From NCBI RefSeq assembly GCF_014637405.1, contig NZ_BMEY01000003.1:219233-283232 (forward strand): DNA of 64,000 nt. The letters are read 5' to 3'. This document shows, piece after piece, positions 15,763-23,978 of the stretch; positions within the stretch are counted from its first letter, which is position 1, and each line of letters starts with the position of its first letter. The position numbers and the translations under genes are program-made. The notes under the pieces were generated by a model that ran no database searches, was not told the origin of the DNA, and worked only from the letters and a program-made list of their open reading frames with translations. Source of the stretch: Ornithinibacillus halotolerans. GTDB lineage: Bacteria > Bacillota > Bacilli > Bacillales > Amphibacillaceae.

Positions 15763-16185
15763 ATGGCAGAATTAGCAAACTGTATACAATGTGGTAAAGT
15801 GTTTGTCACACAACATAGAGAATTATGTTCTGAGTGTTATCGAGCGGAAGAAAAAGCATACAAAAAAGTGTACGATTTTCTAAGACAACGTAAAAATAGA
15901 GAAGCAACTACTTTGGAAGTTGTCGAGGCAACCGGTGTTACAGAAGAGTTAATTATAAAATTTATAAAAGAAAAACGACTACGCCCTTCGATGTTCCCAA
16001 AGTTAGGATATCCATGTGAACGATGTGGATCGTATATATTAACAGGGAAAATTTGTTTCAACTGTTCAATGGAACTTAAGAAAGAATTAAAACAGCTAGA
16101 AGAAATTGAAAAAATACAAGAGAAAAATGCAGATCCCCTAAAAAAAGATGATACGTACTATATCTTAAAAAAACATGAACGCTAG
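15763..16185 (+). CDS. yvyF: Flagellar operon protein YvyF
   Basis: 140 residues. Two zinc-binding cysteine clusters are visible: CIQCGKVF with CSECY at the N-terminus, and CERCGSYILTG with CFNC near residues 86-105. A central helical region with DFLRQRKNREAT and VVEATGV resembles a small winged-helix segment. The family (TIGR03826) sits next to flgM in Bacilli flagellar clusters and is thought to be a regulator; its exact role is unknown. ATG 15763 follows AAAGGAGAGAAGG. The SigD-type promoter for flgM starts right after its stop codon. Confidence 0.9.
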   Translation: MAELANCIQCGKVFVTQHRELCSECYRAEEKAYKKVYDFLRQRKNREATTLEVVEATGVTEELIIKFIKEKRLRPSMFPKLGYPCERCGSYILTGKICFNCSMELKKELKQLEEIEKIQEKNADPLKKDDTYYILKKHER

Positions 16186-16188
16186 TAC

Positions 16189-16215
16189 TTAACGTTTTTG
16201 AAAATAAACCGATAC
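16189..16215 (+). promoter_or_regulatory. SigD-type promoter upstream of flgM
   Basis: TTAA (16189-16192), a 15-bp spacer and ACCGATAC (16208-16215) resemble the flagellar sigma factor consensus TAAA-N15-GCCGATAT. Position matches the SigD promoter of B. subtilis flgM. Confidence 0.6.
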
Positions 16216-16262
16216 TATATATAAGAGATTTGATATTGGAACGGAAAAACGAGGTGATAGCT

Positions 16263-16523
16263 ATGAAAATAAATGGTATGAATCAAACCAACTTTAATCC
16301 ATATAAAAATCAAATGCAAAAATACCAAGATACGAAAAAGGCAGTTAAGCAGAATGATCAATTAGAGATTTCATCAGAAGCTAAAAAACTACAAGAAAAT
16401 AATAAAGTAAACGAAAATCGACAAGCATTTGTTCAAGAAATTAAAAATCAAATTGATTCAGGAACATATAAAATTAACTATGAAAAAACTGTCCAAAAAA
16501 TGATTGAATTCTGGTCAAAATAA
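16263..16523 (+). CDS. flgM: Anti-sigma-D factor FlgM
   Basis: 86 residues from ATG 16263 (GAGGTGATAG upstream), as in B. subtilis (88). FlgM binds SigD until the flagellar hook-basal body is complete. The N-terminus is disordered and Asn/Gln-rich (MKINGMNQTNFNPY). The C-terminal sigma-binding helices contain DQLEISSEAKKLQ and the region IKNQIDSGTYKINYEKTVQKMIEF, which matches the FlgM family end. It is the first gene after the candidate SigD promoter, giving autoregulation, and is followed 13 nt later by flgN. Confidence 0.92.
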   Translation: MKINGMNQTNFNPYKNQMQKYQDTKKAVKQNDQLEISSEAKKLQENNKVNENRQAFVQEIKNQIDSGTYKINYEKTVQKMIEFWSK

Positions 16524-16536
16524 TAAGGAGAACGGT

Positions 16537-17025
16537 ATGATGTCCGTACAATCTATAATTGAAACATTAAACAAATTAATTTCTATTCATAGACAATTAT
16601 TAGATTTGTCCATACAGAAAACCGAAATTGTTAAAGAAGGACAAATTGAAAAGTTACAGTCAGTCTTAGTGAAAGAAAGAAAACTAGTTCAACAATTAGA
16701 AAAGGAAGAAACTGTTCGTCACGAGGAAGTAAAGAATTGGTTTGCTCAGCAAGGATTAAGCAATGATGAAGCGACCATGACAAACCTATTAAATCACATC
16801 GAAAATGAAATAGAAAAAATAGAGCTAGAGGAACATGCAGTTCAATTAACAGATCTTATTGTGAAATTGAAACAGCAAGAACAATTAAACCTGGCTTTAA
16901 TTCATCAGTCTATGCAGTTCGTTCAGCTATCGATTGATTTACTAAGCCCATCTTTAAAAAATTTGAATTACGGTGATAAACAGCAACCAACTGTAAATCG
17001 CTCACTATTTGATTCTAAAGCTTAA
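16537..17025 (+). CDS. flgN: Flagellar chaperone FlgN
   Basis: 162 residues from ATG 16537, 6 nt after AAGGAG; an upstream in-frame ATG at 16504 overlaps flgM and lacks a ribosome binding site. The product is all-helical with coiled-coil character (LLDLSIQKTEIVKEGQIEKL, KERKLVQQLEKEE), as expected for the chaperone of the hook-junction proteins FlgK and FlgL, which are the next two genes. Length equals B. subtilis FlgN (YvyG, 160). Confidence 0.88.
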   Translation: MMSVQSIIETLNKLISIHRQLLDLSIQKTEIVKEGQIEKLQSVLVKERKLVQQLEKEETVRHEEVKNWFAQQGLSNDEATMTNLLNHIENEIEKIELEEHAVQLTDLIVKLKQQEQLNLALIHQSMQFVQLSIDLLSPSLKNLNYGDKQQPTVNRSLFDSKA

Positions 17026-17047
17026 TTTATAATAAAGGAGAAAATCA

Positions 17048-18298
17048 ATGAGTACATTCCACGGTCTTGAAATGGCAAAGCGTGCACTTGCTGCACAACA
17101 AGCTGCTTTATATACAACTGGACATAACATTTCGAATGCAAATACCGATGGCTATACGAGACAACGTGTTAATTTGGAAACATTACCAGCATACCCAGCA
17201 GCATCTCGTAATGCTCCTAAAATAGCTGGTCAACTCGGTCAAGGTGTAGAAGCTGCATCAGTAGAACGTATTCGAGATAGTTTCCTAGATTCCCAATATC
17301 GAACGGAAAATGGAACGGCAAACTACTGGGAAACAAAATCTAATGCACTACGACAAATTGAAGGTATTTTTAATGAACCATCAGATAGTGGTTTGGCTAC
17401 TGTAATGAATAAATTCTGGCAGTCTCTTCAAGATTTATCTGTTAATCCTGATAATGCAGGGGTACAAGCTGTTGTTGTTGAACGTGGAGAAACGGTAGCG
17501 GAAACTTTTAACCACCTAATCAAAAATTTAAATGGGATACAAAGTAACCTAGAAAAAGAAATAGATGGGGCCGTTAAGGAAGCAAATGCTCTCCTTAATC
17601 ATCTATCTACTTTGAATACAAAAATAAAAGAATTAGAGTTTACTGGGCAAACCCCTAATGATTTGTATGATAATAGGGATAAGTTAATAGATGAGCTTTC
17701 AGGATTTATTGATGTAAAAGCACTCGGACTAGAAAACAGTGAATCGATAAACATTGTGTACGAAGATAACGAAATAAAAGTAAATGGAAATACAATTGAT
17801 GAAAAGTCTGGTTCTATACAGGCATTACTGGATACGTATCAGGATAATAATGATTATTTACAAGAGGTAAAGGACCTTGCCAGTTCGTTTGCTAATGAGT
17901 TTAACGATATTATTCAAGTAGAAACTGGAGAAGGCTCAATAAATTTCTTTGAGTTTAATAATGACGAATTACAAGTCTCTGATGAAACATCTAATGTTAG
18001 TGCCTTTATACTGAATAGAGATAAACTTAATCAATTTAAGACGTTTAATCAGTATGAACAGTTTATCGGAAGAATCGGTATTGATACACAAGAAGCAAAT
18101 AGAATGACAGAATATACGAATACATTAAAAACGCAAATAGAAAACCAAAGAATGTCTATTAGCTCTGTTTCACTCGATGAAGAAATGACAAATATGATTA
18201 AATTTCAACATGCATATAATGCAGCTGCTAGAAGTATGACTGCAATGGATGAAATGTTAGATCGAATTATCAATAATATGGGAATTGTAGGAAGGTAG
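17048..18298 (+). CDS. flgK: Hook-filament junction protein FlgK
   Basis: 416 residues, shorter than B. subtilis FlgK (507), so the variable middle domain is reduced. The N-terminal axial motif is clear: GLEMAKRALAAQQAALYTTGHNI followed by SNANTDGYTRQRV. The C-terminal D0 helix is present: MTNMIKFQHAYNAAARSMTAM and DEMLDRIINNMG. It is exported by the flagellar type III system and forms the first junction layer between hook and filament. It lies 22 bp after flgN, its chaperone, and 8 bp before flgL. Confidence 0.95.
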   Translation: MSTFHGLEMAKRALAAQQAALYTTGHNISNANTDGYTRQRVNLETLPAYPAASRNAPKIAGQLGQGVEAASVERIRDSFLDSQYRTENGTANYWETKSNALRQIEGIFNEPSDSGLATVMNKFWQSLQDLSVNPDNAGVQAVVVERGETVAETFNHLIKNLNGIQSNLEKEIDGAVKEANALLNHLSTLNTKIKELEFTGQTPNDLYDNRDKLIDELSGFIDVKALGLENSESINIVYEDNEIKVNGNTIDEKSGSIQALLDTYQDNNDYLQEVKDLASSFANEFNDIIQVETGEGSINFFEFNNDELQVSDETSNVSAFILNRDKLNQFKTFNQYEQFIGRIGIDTQEANRMTEYTNTLKTQIENQRMSISSVSLDEEMTNMIKFQHAYNAAARSMTAMDEMLDRIINNMGIVGR

Positions 18299-18306
18299 GC
18301 GAATAA

Positions 18307-19197
18307 ATGATGCGAGTAACACAATCCATGTTGACCAATAATACACTTCGAAATTTATCTAATAATTATTCTAAAATGAGTAACTACATGGATCAGCTTT
18401 CTTCTGGAAAGAAAATTAGTCGACCTTCAGACAATCCTACAATTGCCGTTAAAGCTATGGGTTATCAAAGCCAATTAATGGAGATGGAGCAGTATAACCG
18501 TAATATAAATGAAGCCCATCATTGGTTGGATAATACAGATGCAGCTCTAGATGAATCGACAAAAGTATTACAACGTATGCGAGAGTTAGCTGTTTGGGCT
18601 AGCAATGATACGTTAAATGAACAAGAAAGAAAAGATATTAGTGTGGAAGCAAAAGCATTAAAAGAGCAATTAGTCACAATAGGCAACACGAAAGTGAATG
18701 GAAAATATATCTTTAATGGATTGGACCCAAGTGAGGAACCAATTATCAAAAATGGCGATGAGATTATAAGTTATCCTACTGATACAAAGGCTGTAATGTT
18801 TGATGTTTCTGCAGGCGTTAGTCTTAAGGTTAATGTAGATTCAAGTGAGATTTTTGGCAAGGATGCATTTGACAGAATTCAAGGTTTTATAGATGAGCTC
18901 GAGGCAAGTCCAATTGATCAAACAAAAATTGCAGCTAGTATTAGTAATATAGATGAAAATATTAATGACGTTTTATCTGTTCGAGCAGAATTAGGGGCAC
19001 GAATGAATCGTCTAGATTTAATAGAAAACCGTCGGAGCTCTCAGGAATTATTAACAACTGATATGAAAGCTAAAAATGAAAATATTGACTATGAAGAAAT
19101 AATTACAAAGTTTATGTCACAAGAAAACGTGCACCGTGCTGCACTTGCAAGTAGTTCAAAACTAATCCAACAAACACTTATAGATTTTCTAAGGTAA
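18307..19197 (+). CDS. flgL: Hook-filament junction protein FlgL
   Basis: 296 residues (B. subtilis 298). The flagellin-like N-terminus MRVTQSMLTNNTLRNLSNNY, LSSGKKISRPSDNP and the C-terminal helix RAALASSSKLIQQTLIDFL identify FlgL. Two adjacent ATG codons (18307, 18310) are possible starts; a good ribosome binding site is not evident, so translation may be coupled to flgK. The next gene in B. subtilis, yviE, is missing; a repeat element begins 5 bp after the stop codon. Confidence 0.94.
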   Translation: MMRVTQSMLTNNTLRNLSNNYSKMSNYMDQLSSGKKISRPSDNPTIAVKAMGYQSQLMEMEQYNRNINEAHHWLDNTDAALDESTKVLQRMRELAVWASNDTLNEQERKDISVEAKALKEQLVTIGNTKVNGKYIFNGLDPSEEPIIKNGDEIISYPTDTKAVMFDVSAGVSLKVNVDSSEIFGKDAFDRIQGFIDELEASPIDQTKIAASISNIDENINDVLSVRAELGARMNRLDLIENRRSSQELLTTDMKAKNENIDYEEIITKFMSQENVHRAALASSSKLIQQTLIDFLR

Positions 19198-19201
19198 TTG
19201 A

Positions 19202-19494
19202 GGCTGGGTCAAAATCATTTTTCTTAATTTAAACCTGAACAATACGATACACTAGCTCCGGAAATATACGCAGACTCCTCGAAAAAGGAGAACGCTTTTT
19301 CTTCGTGCGATGTTTCGCTGTCGAAGCGTTCCTTGTCCTGCGGGAGGAAAGGCATAGGAGAGACCCCGCAGTGCGTTAGCACGAGGAGGCTCACCAGCCG
19401 CCCGCGGAAAGCGAAGTATATTTCCGGAGCGGGTTAGTTGCACCCAAATCGTATAGTTTGGTTTTACTATGTAGAAAAAGCTTTTGTCCCAGCC
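19202..19494. repeat. Intergenic repeat element with inverted ends, between flgL and fliW
   Basis: Outer ends GGCTGGGTCAAAA (19202-19214) and TTTTGTCCCAGCC (about 19482-19494) are inverted with one mismatch. Inner arms GCTCCGGAAATATAC (from about 19255) and GTATATTTCCGGAGC (19422-19436) are perfectly inverted. The interior is the reverse-complement counterpart of the element at 9348-9764, so the two copies lie in opposite orientation. It is GC-rich and encodes no transposase. It occupies the place where yviE is found in B. subtilis. Confidence 0.82.
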
Positions 19495-19570
19495 CGTATT
19501 TTATTTCCTAGAGAGTTGAAGTAAGGTTAGATATAAAAAGGATTAAGAATAATGATGAAGGATGAGCAAT

Positions 19571-20014
19571 ATGAACATACAAACAAAATATCTTGGCACA
19601 GTCGCTATAGAAGAAAAAAATATGATCCATTTTCCTTCCGGTATTCCTGGTTTTAATGAAGAAAAACAATTTATCCTTTTAGATATTCCCGGTAATCCAG
19701 TTTTTCAATTTCTACAATCGGTACAAACAGAGGAACTAGCGTTTATCGTGACAGATCCATATCATTTTTATAATGATTATACGATTGAACTCGATGATCC
19801 GACATTAAATACCTTAAAAATTACTAGTAAAGAGGAAGTATTTGTAATGAGTATTGTGACATTAAAAGATCCTTTTGAAAACAGTACAATCAATTTAAAA
19901 GCACCTCTAATCATTAATCATAAGAAAATGTTAGGAAAACAGCTAATTCTTAATTCAGACACATTACAAAGTAAGGCAACGATTAAACCAGTGACTGTTC
20001 AGAAAGGAGTGTAG
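19571..20014 (+). CDS. fliW: Flagellar assembly factor FliW
   Basis: 147 residues from ATG 19571 (AAGGATGAG upstream); the ATG at 19562 overlaps that site. FliW binds both flagellin and CsrA and frees hag mRNA from CsrA when flagellin is low. Motifs: IQTKYLGTV at the start, [16 protein letters not shown] around residues 20-36, [13 protein letters not shown], and [20 protein letters not shown] in the C-terminal half. It is 2 bp from csrA, the usual partner arrangement. Confidence 0.95.
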   Translation: MNIQTKYLGTVAIEEKNMIHFPSGIPGFNEEKQFILLDIPGNPVFQFLQSVQTEELAFIVTDPYHFYNDYTIELDDPTLNTLKITSKEEVFVMSIVTLKDPFENSTINLKAPLIINHKKMLGKQLILNSDTLQSKATIKPVTVQKGV

Positions 20015-20016
20015 TA

Positions 20017-20232
20017 ATGCTTGTACTCACAAGAAAGTTAAATGAAGCGATTCAAATTGGTGATGATATCGAAATCAAAGTACTAGCAATCGAAGGAGAT
20101 CAAATTAAATTAGGCATTGCTGCTCCAAAAGCTGTGGAAATTCACCGGAAAGAGATTTATTTAGAAATACAAAAACAGAATAATGAAGCGGCGAATTTAT
20201 CTGTTGATCCATTTAAATTACTAAAGCAATAA
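20017..20232 (+). CDS. csrA: Translational regulator CsrA
   Basis: 71 residues (B. subtilis 74). [22 protein letters not shown] and the RNA-binding C-terminal part with [16 protein letters not shown] are fully conserved. CsrA dimers bind GGA motifs in the hag leader and block flagellin translation; FliW, encoded just upstream, antagonises this. In B. subtilis hag follows csrA directly, but here flaG follows, so CsrA must act on a hag gene elsewhere. AAAGGAGTG in the end of fliW is the ribosome binding site. Confidence 0.97.
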   Translation: MLVLTRKLNEAIQIGDDIEIKVLAIEGDQIKLGIAAPKAVEIHRKEIYLEIQKQNNEAANLSVDPFKLLKQ

Positions 20233-20237
20233 TAACT

Positions 20238-20264
20238 TAACTTTTTGTCCATTTAAGCCGATAT
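20238..20264 (+). promoter_or_regulatory. SigD promoter upstream of flaG-fliD-fliS-fliT
   Basis: TAAC (20238-20241), a 15-bp spacer and a perfect GCCGATAT (20257-20264) match the SigD consensus. This is the best flagellar promoter in the window and would drive the filament cap and chaperone genes. Confidence 0.82.
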
Positions 20265-20297
20265 AAAAAGAAAATGTTTGTAAGGAGTTGTTTGAGC

Positions 20298-20651
20298 ATG
20301 CGACTAGATTCACTCTCAGTTCATACACAGCCCTTGCAAAACAGTAACAACAATAGAGATACAACAGAGAACAAAGCTGTTGTGCAAGTCAATCGATTGA
20401 ATCAATCGAGGCCAAGTAAAGATGAAAATGAAAGAGATGTTATAACAGCAATAGATAAATTAAATGATTTTATGGAGCCGTTAAATACGAGTTTAAAATT
20501 TGAATTGCATGAGGAATTAAATGAGTATTATGTTGCCATTGTAAATCCAGATACCAATGAAGTCGTAAAAGAGATTCCACCTAAAAAAATTCTGGATATG
20601 TATGCAGCAATGGGCGAATTTATGGGATTTTTATTCGATAAGAAGATATAA
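20298..20651 (+). CDS. flaG: FlaG-family flagellar protein
   Basis: 117 residues from ATG 20298 (AAGGAG 10 nt upstream; TTG 20292 is an alternative). The N-terminal ~55 residues are disordered, and the C-terminal FlaG domain is clear: LKFELHEELNEYYVAIVN, PDTNEVVKEIPPKKILDMY. FlaG proteins affect filament length and are found next to fliD. The gene is first after the SigD promoter and 14 bp ahead of fliD. Confidence 0.88.
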   Translation: MRLDSLSVHTQPLQNSNNNRDTTENKAVVQVNRLNQSRPSKDENERDVITAIDKLNDFMEPLNTSLKFELHEELNEYYVAIVNPDTNEVVKEIPPKKILDMYAAMGEFMGFLFDKKI

Positions 20652-20665
20652 ATGAGGTGTACGAG

Positions 20666-22207
20666 ATGAGTATGCGTATCGGTGGCTTAGCTTCAGGTAT
20701 TAATACAGATGAGATAATTCAAAAGTTAATGTCAGCAGAAAGAATGCCATTGGAACGAATGGAACAAGATAGAACACTACTAGAGTGGCAACGAGATGGG
20801 TATCGAGAAATCTATCAAAAGTTCTTTGAGATGGATAATAATCTAATGTTAGATATGAAATTAAGCCGAACCTATCAATCAAAAACGGTGAATTCATCAA
20901 ATAGTAATGTTGTAACAGCGACAGCTAACCCAAGTACGATGGATGGTTCTTACAATATTACGGTTGAGCAGTTAGCAACGACAGCGATTAATAGAAGTAC
21001 AAGTAGTATTGTTGCAGGCAATGCTCCGTTTGATCCAAATAAACCAATGGTAGACCAATTAGATTTATTTGCAAATACAATAGATTCTAGCAATATTACT
21101 GGTCCATTCACATTTAGTACGTTTAATGAAAATGGAGAAGCAGTTGAACATACGTTTACAATAGGGGAAAACGATTCCTTAAATGATGTATTAAAACAGA
21201 TTTCTGATGCAGACAATAATGTTCGTGCTTTTTATGATTCTACAGCGAAAACCGTTATTATTGAGTCGACGAGAACAGGAAATTTTAATAAAGAAGGACA
21301 AGGAGAAATAGTATTTAATGAAACTGATAATGCCTTCTTTACAAACGTTTTAAATCTTAGTACGGCTAATGAAAAAGGTGGTACGGATGCGAAATTCACC
21401 TATAACGGTTTAGAATTTACATCAAAAGAAAACACATATGAGTTTAGTGGGTTGAAACTGGAGTTAAAAGGTGTTTCCAAAGTAGGAGAAAGTACGAATC
21501 TATCTGTAACGAATAATGTCGATGGTGCCTTTGATTCTATTATGGAGTTTGTAGATAAATATAATGAAATTGTTGAGATGATTAACAAAACCCAAACAGA
21601 AGAAAGATATCGAGATTATAAGCCATTAACAAAAGCACAGAAAGATGAAATGGATGAAAAACAAATTGAGCTGTGGGAAGAAAAGGCAAAGAGCGGCATT
21701 TTACGTGGAGACAATATTCTTACATCTGGAGCATTTAATTTACGCCAAACTTGGTACTCCACTGTCCAAACAGGTGGGGAAATAACTTCATTAACACAAA
21801 TTGGTATAACGACAACATCGGATTTTAGAAACGGTGGAAAATTAGAAGTTAACGAAGACAAGTTAAAAGAAGCTTTAAGAGATAATCCAGAAGAGGTATA
21901 TAAATTATTTTCAAATGCAACTGATGATAAAGATGATCCGAGTCGTGGAATAATTGATCGTTTAGATGACTCTATTAATTCAATTATGAAACAGATGGAA
22001 GAACGTGCTGGAAAAACAACGTCAACATTAGATAACTATACATTAGGTAAACGAATTAAGGATTTAAATACTAGAATTACAGACTTTGAAGACCGCCTAA
22101 CACGAATTGAATCACGCTATTGGAAGCAATTTAGTGCGATGGAGAAAGCAATATCGCAAATGAATGCTCAATCGACACAACTATTCTCCCAGTTTGGTGG
22201 AATGTAA
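20666..22207 (+). CDS. fliD: Flagellar filament cap protein FliD
   Basis: 513 residues from ATG 20666 (GAGGTG upstream). The N-terminus MRIGGLASGINTDEIIQKLMSAERMPL is the FliD signature. The central region is the variable cap domain, and the C-terminal helical part (DYTLGKRIKDLN-type LGKRIKDLNTRITDFEDRL, then FSAMEKAISQMNAQSTQLFSQFGGM) matches FliD_C. FliD caps the growing filament and assists flagellin folding. It shares an operon with its chaperone fliT and with fliS. Confidence 0.95.
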   Translation: MSMRIGGLASGINTDEIIQKLMSAERMPLERMEQDRTLLEWQRDGYREIYQKFFEMDNNLMLDMKLSRTYQSKTVNSSNSNVVTATANPSTMDGSYNITVEQLATTAINRSTSSIVAGNAPFDPNKPMVDQLDLFANTIDSSNITGPFTFSTFNENGEAVEHTFTIGENDSLNDVLKQISDADNNVRAFYDSTAKTVIIESTRTGNFNKEGQGEIVFNETDNAFFTNVLNLSTANEKGGTDAKFTYNGLEFTSKENTYEFSGLKLELKGVSKVGESTNLSVTNNVDGAFDSIMEFVDKYNEIVEMINKTQTEERYRDYKPLTKAQKDEMDEKQIELWEEKAKSGILRGDNILTSGAFNLRQTWYSTVQTGGEITSLTQIGITTTSDFRNGGKLEVNEDKLKEALRDNPEEVYKLFSNATDDKDDPSRGIIDRLDDSINSIMKQMEERAGKTTSTLDNYTLGKRIKDLNTRITDFEDRLTRIESRYWKQFSAMEKAISQMNAQSTQLFSQFGGM

Positions 22208-22236
22208 TCCGATAATTCGATAAAGGAGTATGACTG

Positions 22237-22638
22237 ATGACTTTACAAAAACCATATCAAGCGTATCAAAATAATGCTGTCAATACTGCCTCCGGTGGTG
22301 AATTGACACTAATGTTATACAACGGGTGTTTGAAATTTATTAAACAGGCAATGAAAGATGTGCAAGAGAAAAACTATGAAAACAAAAATACAAATATCCA
22401 AAAAGCACAGGCTATCATCCAAGAACTAATTGTTACATTAGATCAAAATGCAGATATTTCAAAACAGATCATGCCGTTATATAACTATATGTATCAGCGC
22501 TTAATGGAAGCAAATATGAAAAATGATTTAGATATATTAGAGGAAGTCCAAGGATTAGTAACAGAATTTAGAGATACATGGAAACAAGTAATTCTATTAA
22601 ATAGAAAGAAACAATATACACAAGGTGGTCACGTATAA
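22237..22638 (+). CDS. fliS: Flagellin export chaperone FliS
   Basis: 133 residues, the usual size. The protein is all-helical with PYQAYQNNAVNTASGGELTLMLYNGCLKF, the flagellin-binding signature of the FliS family, and AQAIIQELIVTLD. FliS holds the C-terminus of flagellin before export. The stop codon overlaps the fliT start by one base (TAATG), implying translational coupling. AAAGGAG is the ribosome binding site. Confidence 0.95.
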   Translation: MTLQKPYQAYQNNAVNTASGGELTLMLYNGCLKFIKQAMKDVQEKNYENKNTNIQKAQAIIQELIVTLDQNADISKQIMPLYNYMYQRLMEANMKNDLDILEEVQGLVTEFRDTWKQVILLNRKKQYTQGGHV

Positions 22639-22997
22639 TGAATCGTGTGCAACCAATCTATGAAATTACAACTAAAATGAACGAGTTGTTAGATGGAGAA
22701 ATTACTTCGAGTAATCGAGAGGTCGTTATTGAATCTATTTTATCATTATTAGATGAAAGAGAATTGTTAATAAATCAAGAAGTTGACACTACAACCTATT
22801 CAGAGGAAGAACATTCGCTTGGAAAAAGCTTACTCATATTAAATCAAGAAGTGCATCGAAAAATGAATGAATTATTCCTAGATTTAAAGTTTGAAATGAA
22901 ACAAGTGAAGAAACAAAAACATTCCAATCGCCAATATACAAATCCGTACGCAAATGTACAAACATTAGATGGCATGTTTATGGATAAAAGAAAATAA
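22638..22997 (+). CDS. fliT: FliT-type flagellar chaperone
   Basis: 119 residues, start codon overlapping the fliS stop. The product is helical and charged, with little sequence conservation (ITSSNREVVIESILSLLDERELL, KQVKKQKHSNRQY). Identity rests on size, helical nature and position after fliS, as in B. subtilis fliT (yvzB/fliT region), where it acts as the FliD chaperone. A terminator follows. Confidence 0.75.
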   Translation: MNRVQPIYEITTKMNELLDGEITSSNREVVIESILSLLDERELLINQEVDTTTYSEEEHSLGKSLLILNQEVHRKMNELFLDLKFEMKQVKKQKHSNRQYTNPYANVQTLDGMFMDKRK

Positions 22998-23006
22998 ATT
23001 GATTTA

Positions 23007-23041
23007 ATGAGTGGGAGTGTGCATAATCCTACTCATTTTTA
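23007..23041 (+). terminator. Terminator after fliT
   Basis: ATGAGTGGGA (23007-23016) pairs with TCCTACTCAT (23027-23036) with one wobble, followed by TTTTTA. Confidence 0.88.
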
Positions 23042-23092
23042 TTATACTTATATAGATTGTCTTTAAATCTTTAAAAAATTGTAACCGTTTTA

Positions 23093-23123
23093 AAAGGATT
23101 TTTAATGGTAAATATAGTATAAT
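23093..23123 (+). promoter_or_regulatory. Candidate SigH/SigA overlapping promoter of hpf
   Basis: AAAGGATTT (23093-23101) matches the SigH -35 pattern RNAGGAWWW; 12 bp later ATAGTATAA (23114-23122) differs from the SigH -10 pattern by one base. A SigA-like TATAAT (23118-23123) overlaps it. B. subtilis hpf (yvyD) uses SigH and SigB. A SigB promoter was not convincing here. Confidence 0.45.
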
Positions 23124-23155
23124 GTAAATATAAGATAGTAAAGGAGGACACTTTA

Positions 23156-23701
23156 ATGAAATTCAACATTCGTGGTGAAAATCTAAAAGTTACTGAGGCA
23201 ATCCGTGATTACGTAGAGAAGAAGATTAGTAAACTGGAAAAATACTTCGAGAATCCTTTGACCTCAGATGTACATGTTAATTTAAGTGTCTACAATGATA
23301 AGCAGCGTATCGAGGTAACGATACCGATGACTAGTCTTTTATTACGAGCTGAGGTTGAGCATGCTGACTTATATGCAGCTATTGATTTAGTTGTTGACAA
23401 ACTAGAAAGACAAATTAGAAAATATAAAACAAAGGTTAACCGTAAGTCTCGCCAAAATGGTATACCAAAAGTGGTGCCATTAGCTGATTTGGCAGATCAA
23501 ACTGATGACATAGAATCTGATGACATAGAAATAGTAAGAACAAAACGTTTTGATTTAAAACCGATGGATTCGGAAGAAGCAGTATTGCAAATGGATATGT
23601 TGGGGCATGCCTTCTATGTTTTCCAAAATGCTGTTTCTGGAGATACAAATGTTGTATATCGTAGAAAAGATGGGAAATATGGTTTAATCGAACCAAAATA
23701 A
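23156..23701 (+). CDS. hpf: Ribosome hibernation-promoting factor, long form
   Basis: 181 residues, the long form that dimerises 70S ribosomes into 100S particles in stationary phase. The N-terminal ~100 residues form the ribosome-binding S30AE domain (FNIRGENLKVTEAIRDYVEKKISKLEKYF, then AAIDLVVDKLERQIRKYKTK). The C-terminal dimerisation domain is conserved: IVRTKRFDLKPMDSEEAVLQM, LGHAFYVFQNA, VVYRRKDGKYGLIEP. ATG 23156 follows AAAGGAGG. Monocistronic between two terminators. Confidence 0.96.
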   Translation: MKFNIRGENLKVTEAIRDYVEKKISKLEKYFENPLTSDVHVNLSVYNDKQRIEVTIPMTSLLLRAEVEHADLYAAIDLVVDKLERQIRKYKTKVNRKSRQNGIPKVVPLADLADQTDDIESDDIEIVRTKRFDLKPMDSEEAVLQMDMLGHAFYVFQNAVSGDTNVVYRRKDGKYGLIEPK

Positions 23702-23716
23702 CGACTGATTACTACA

Positions 23717-23750
23717 AGCGATCTCAAAAAAATGAGATCGCTCTTTATTT
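23717..23750 (+). terminator. Terminator after hpf
   Basis: AGCGATCTCA (23717-23726) pairs perfectly with TGAGATCGCT (23733-23742), followed by CTTTATTTTT. Confidence 0.93.
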
Positions 23751-23895
23751 TTATTATAACCAAACAATTTACGTTGAATATAAATAACTAGTTTTCGTTT
23801 TAACGAATAACAGTTGTTGGCATATCCAATTAAGTAGTGTTATTATTTAATATATAATATATAGTAAAAGGATATAAAGTATAGAGATAGTGCAT

Positions 23896-23947
23896 CTACT
23901 ATATTGTGTCAATATAGTAGGAATAGTGGGGCAATAACACCACTATT
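23896..23947 (+). promoter_or_regulatory. Two tandem hairpins in the secA leader
   Basis: CTACTATATTG (23896-23906), loop TGT, CAATATAGTAG (23910-23920) is a perfect 11-bp stem. One base later AATAGTGG (23922-23929) pairs with CCACTATT (23940-23947). Neither is followed by a T run, so they look like leader structures and not terminators. The secA ribosome binding site starts about 16 nt downstream. Confidence 0.55.
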
Positions 23948-23978
23948 CGTTACACTATTCGGATTGAGGAGCGTAACG

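Noticed and set aside
19252..19443. Minus-strand open frame inside the repeat element
   Set aside because: It is the equivalent frame in the inverted copy of the same element and has no ribosome binding site or protein features.
23904..23978. Upstream in-frame ATG of secA adding 25 residues
   Set aside because: The added segment is encoded by the leader hairpins and lacks a ribosome binding site; ATG 23979 gives the normal SecA N-terminus.
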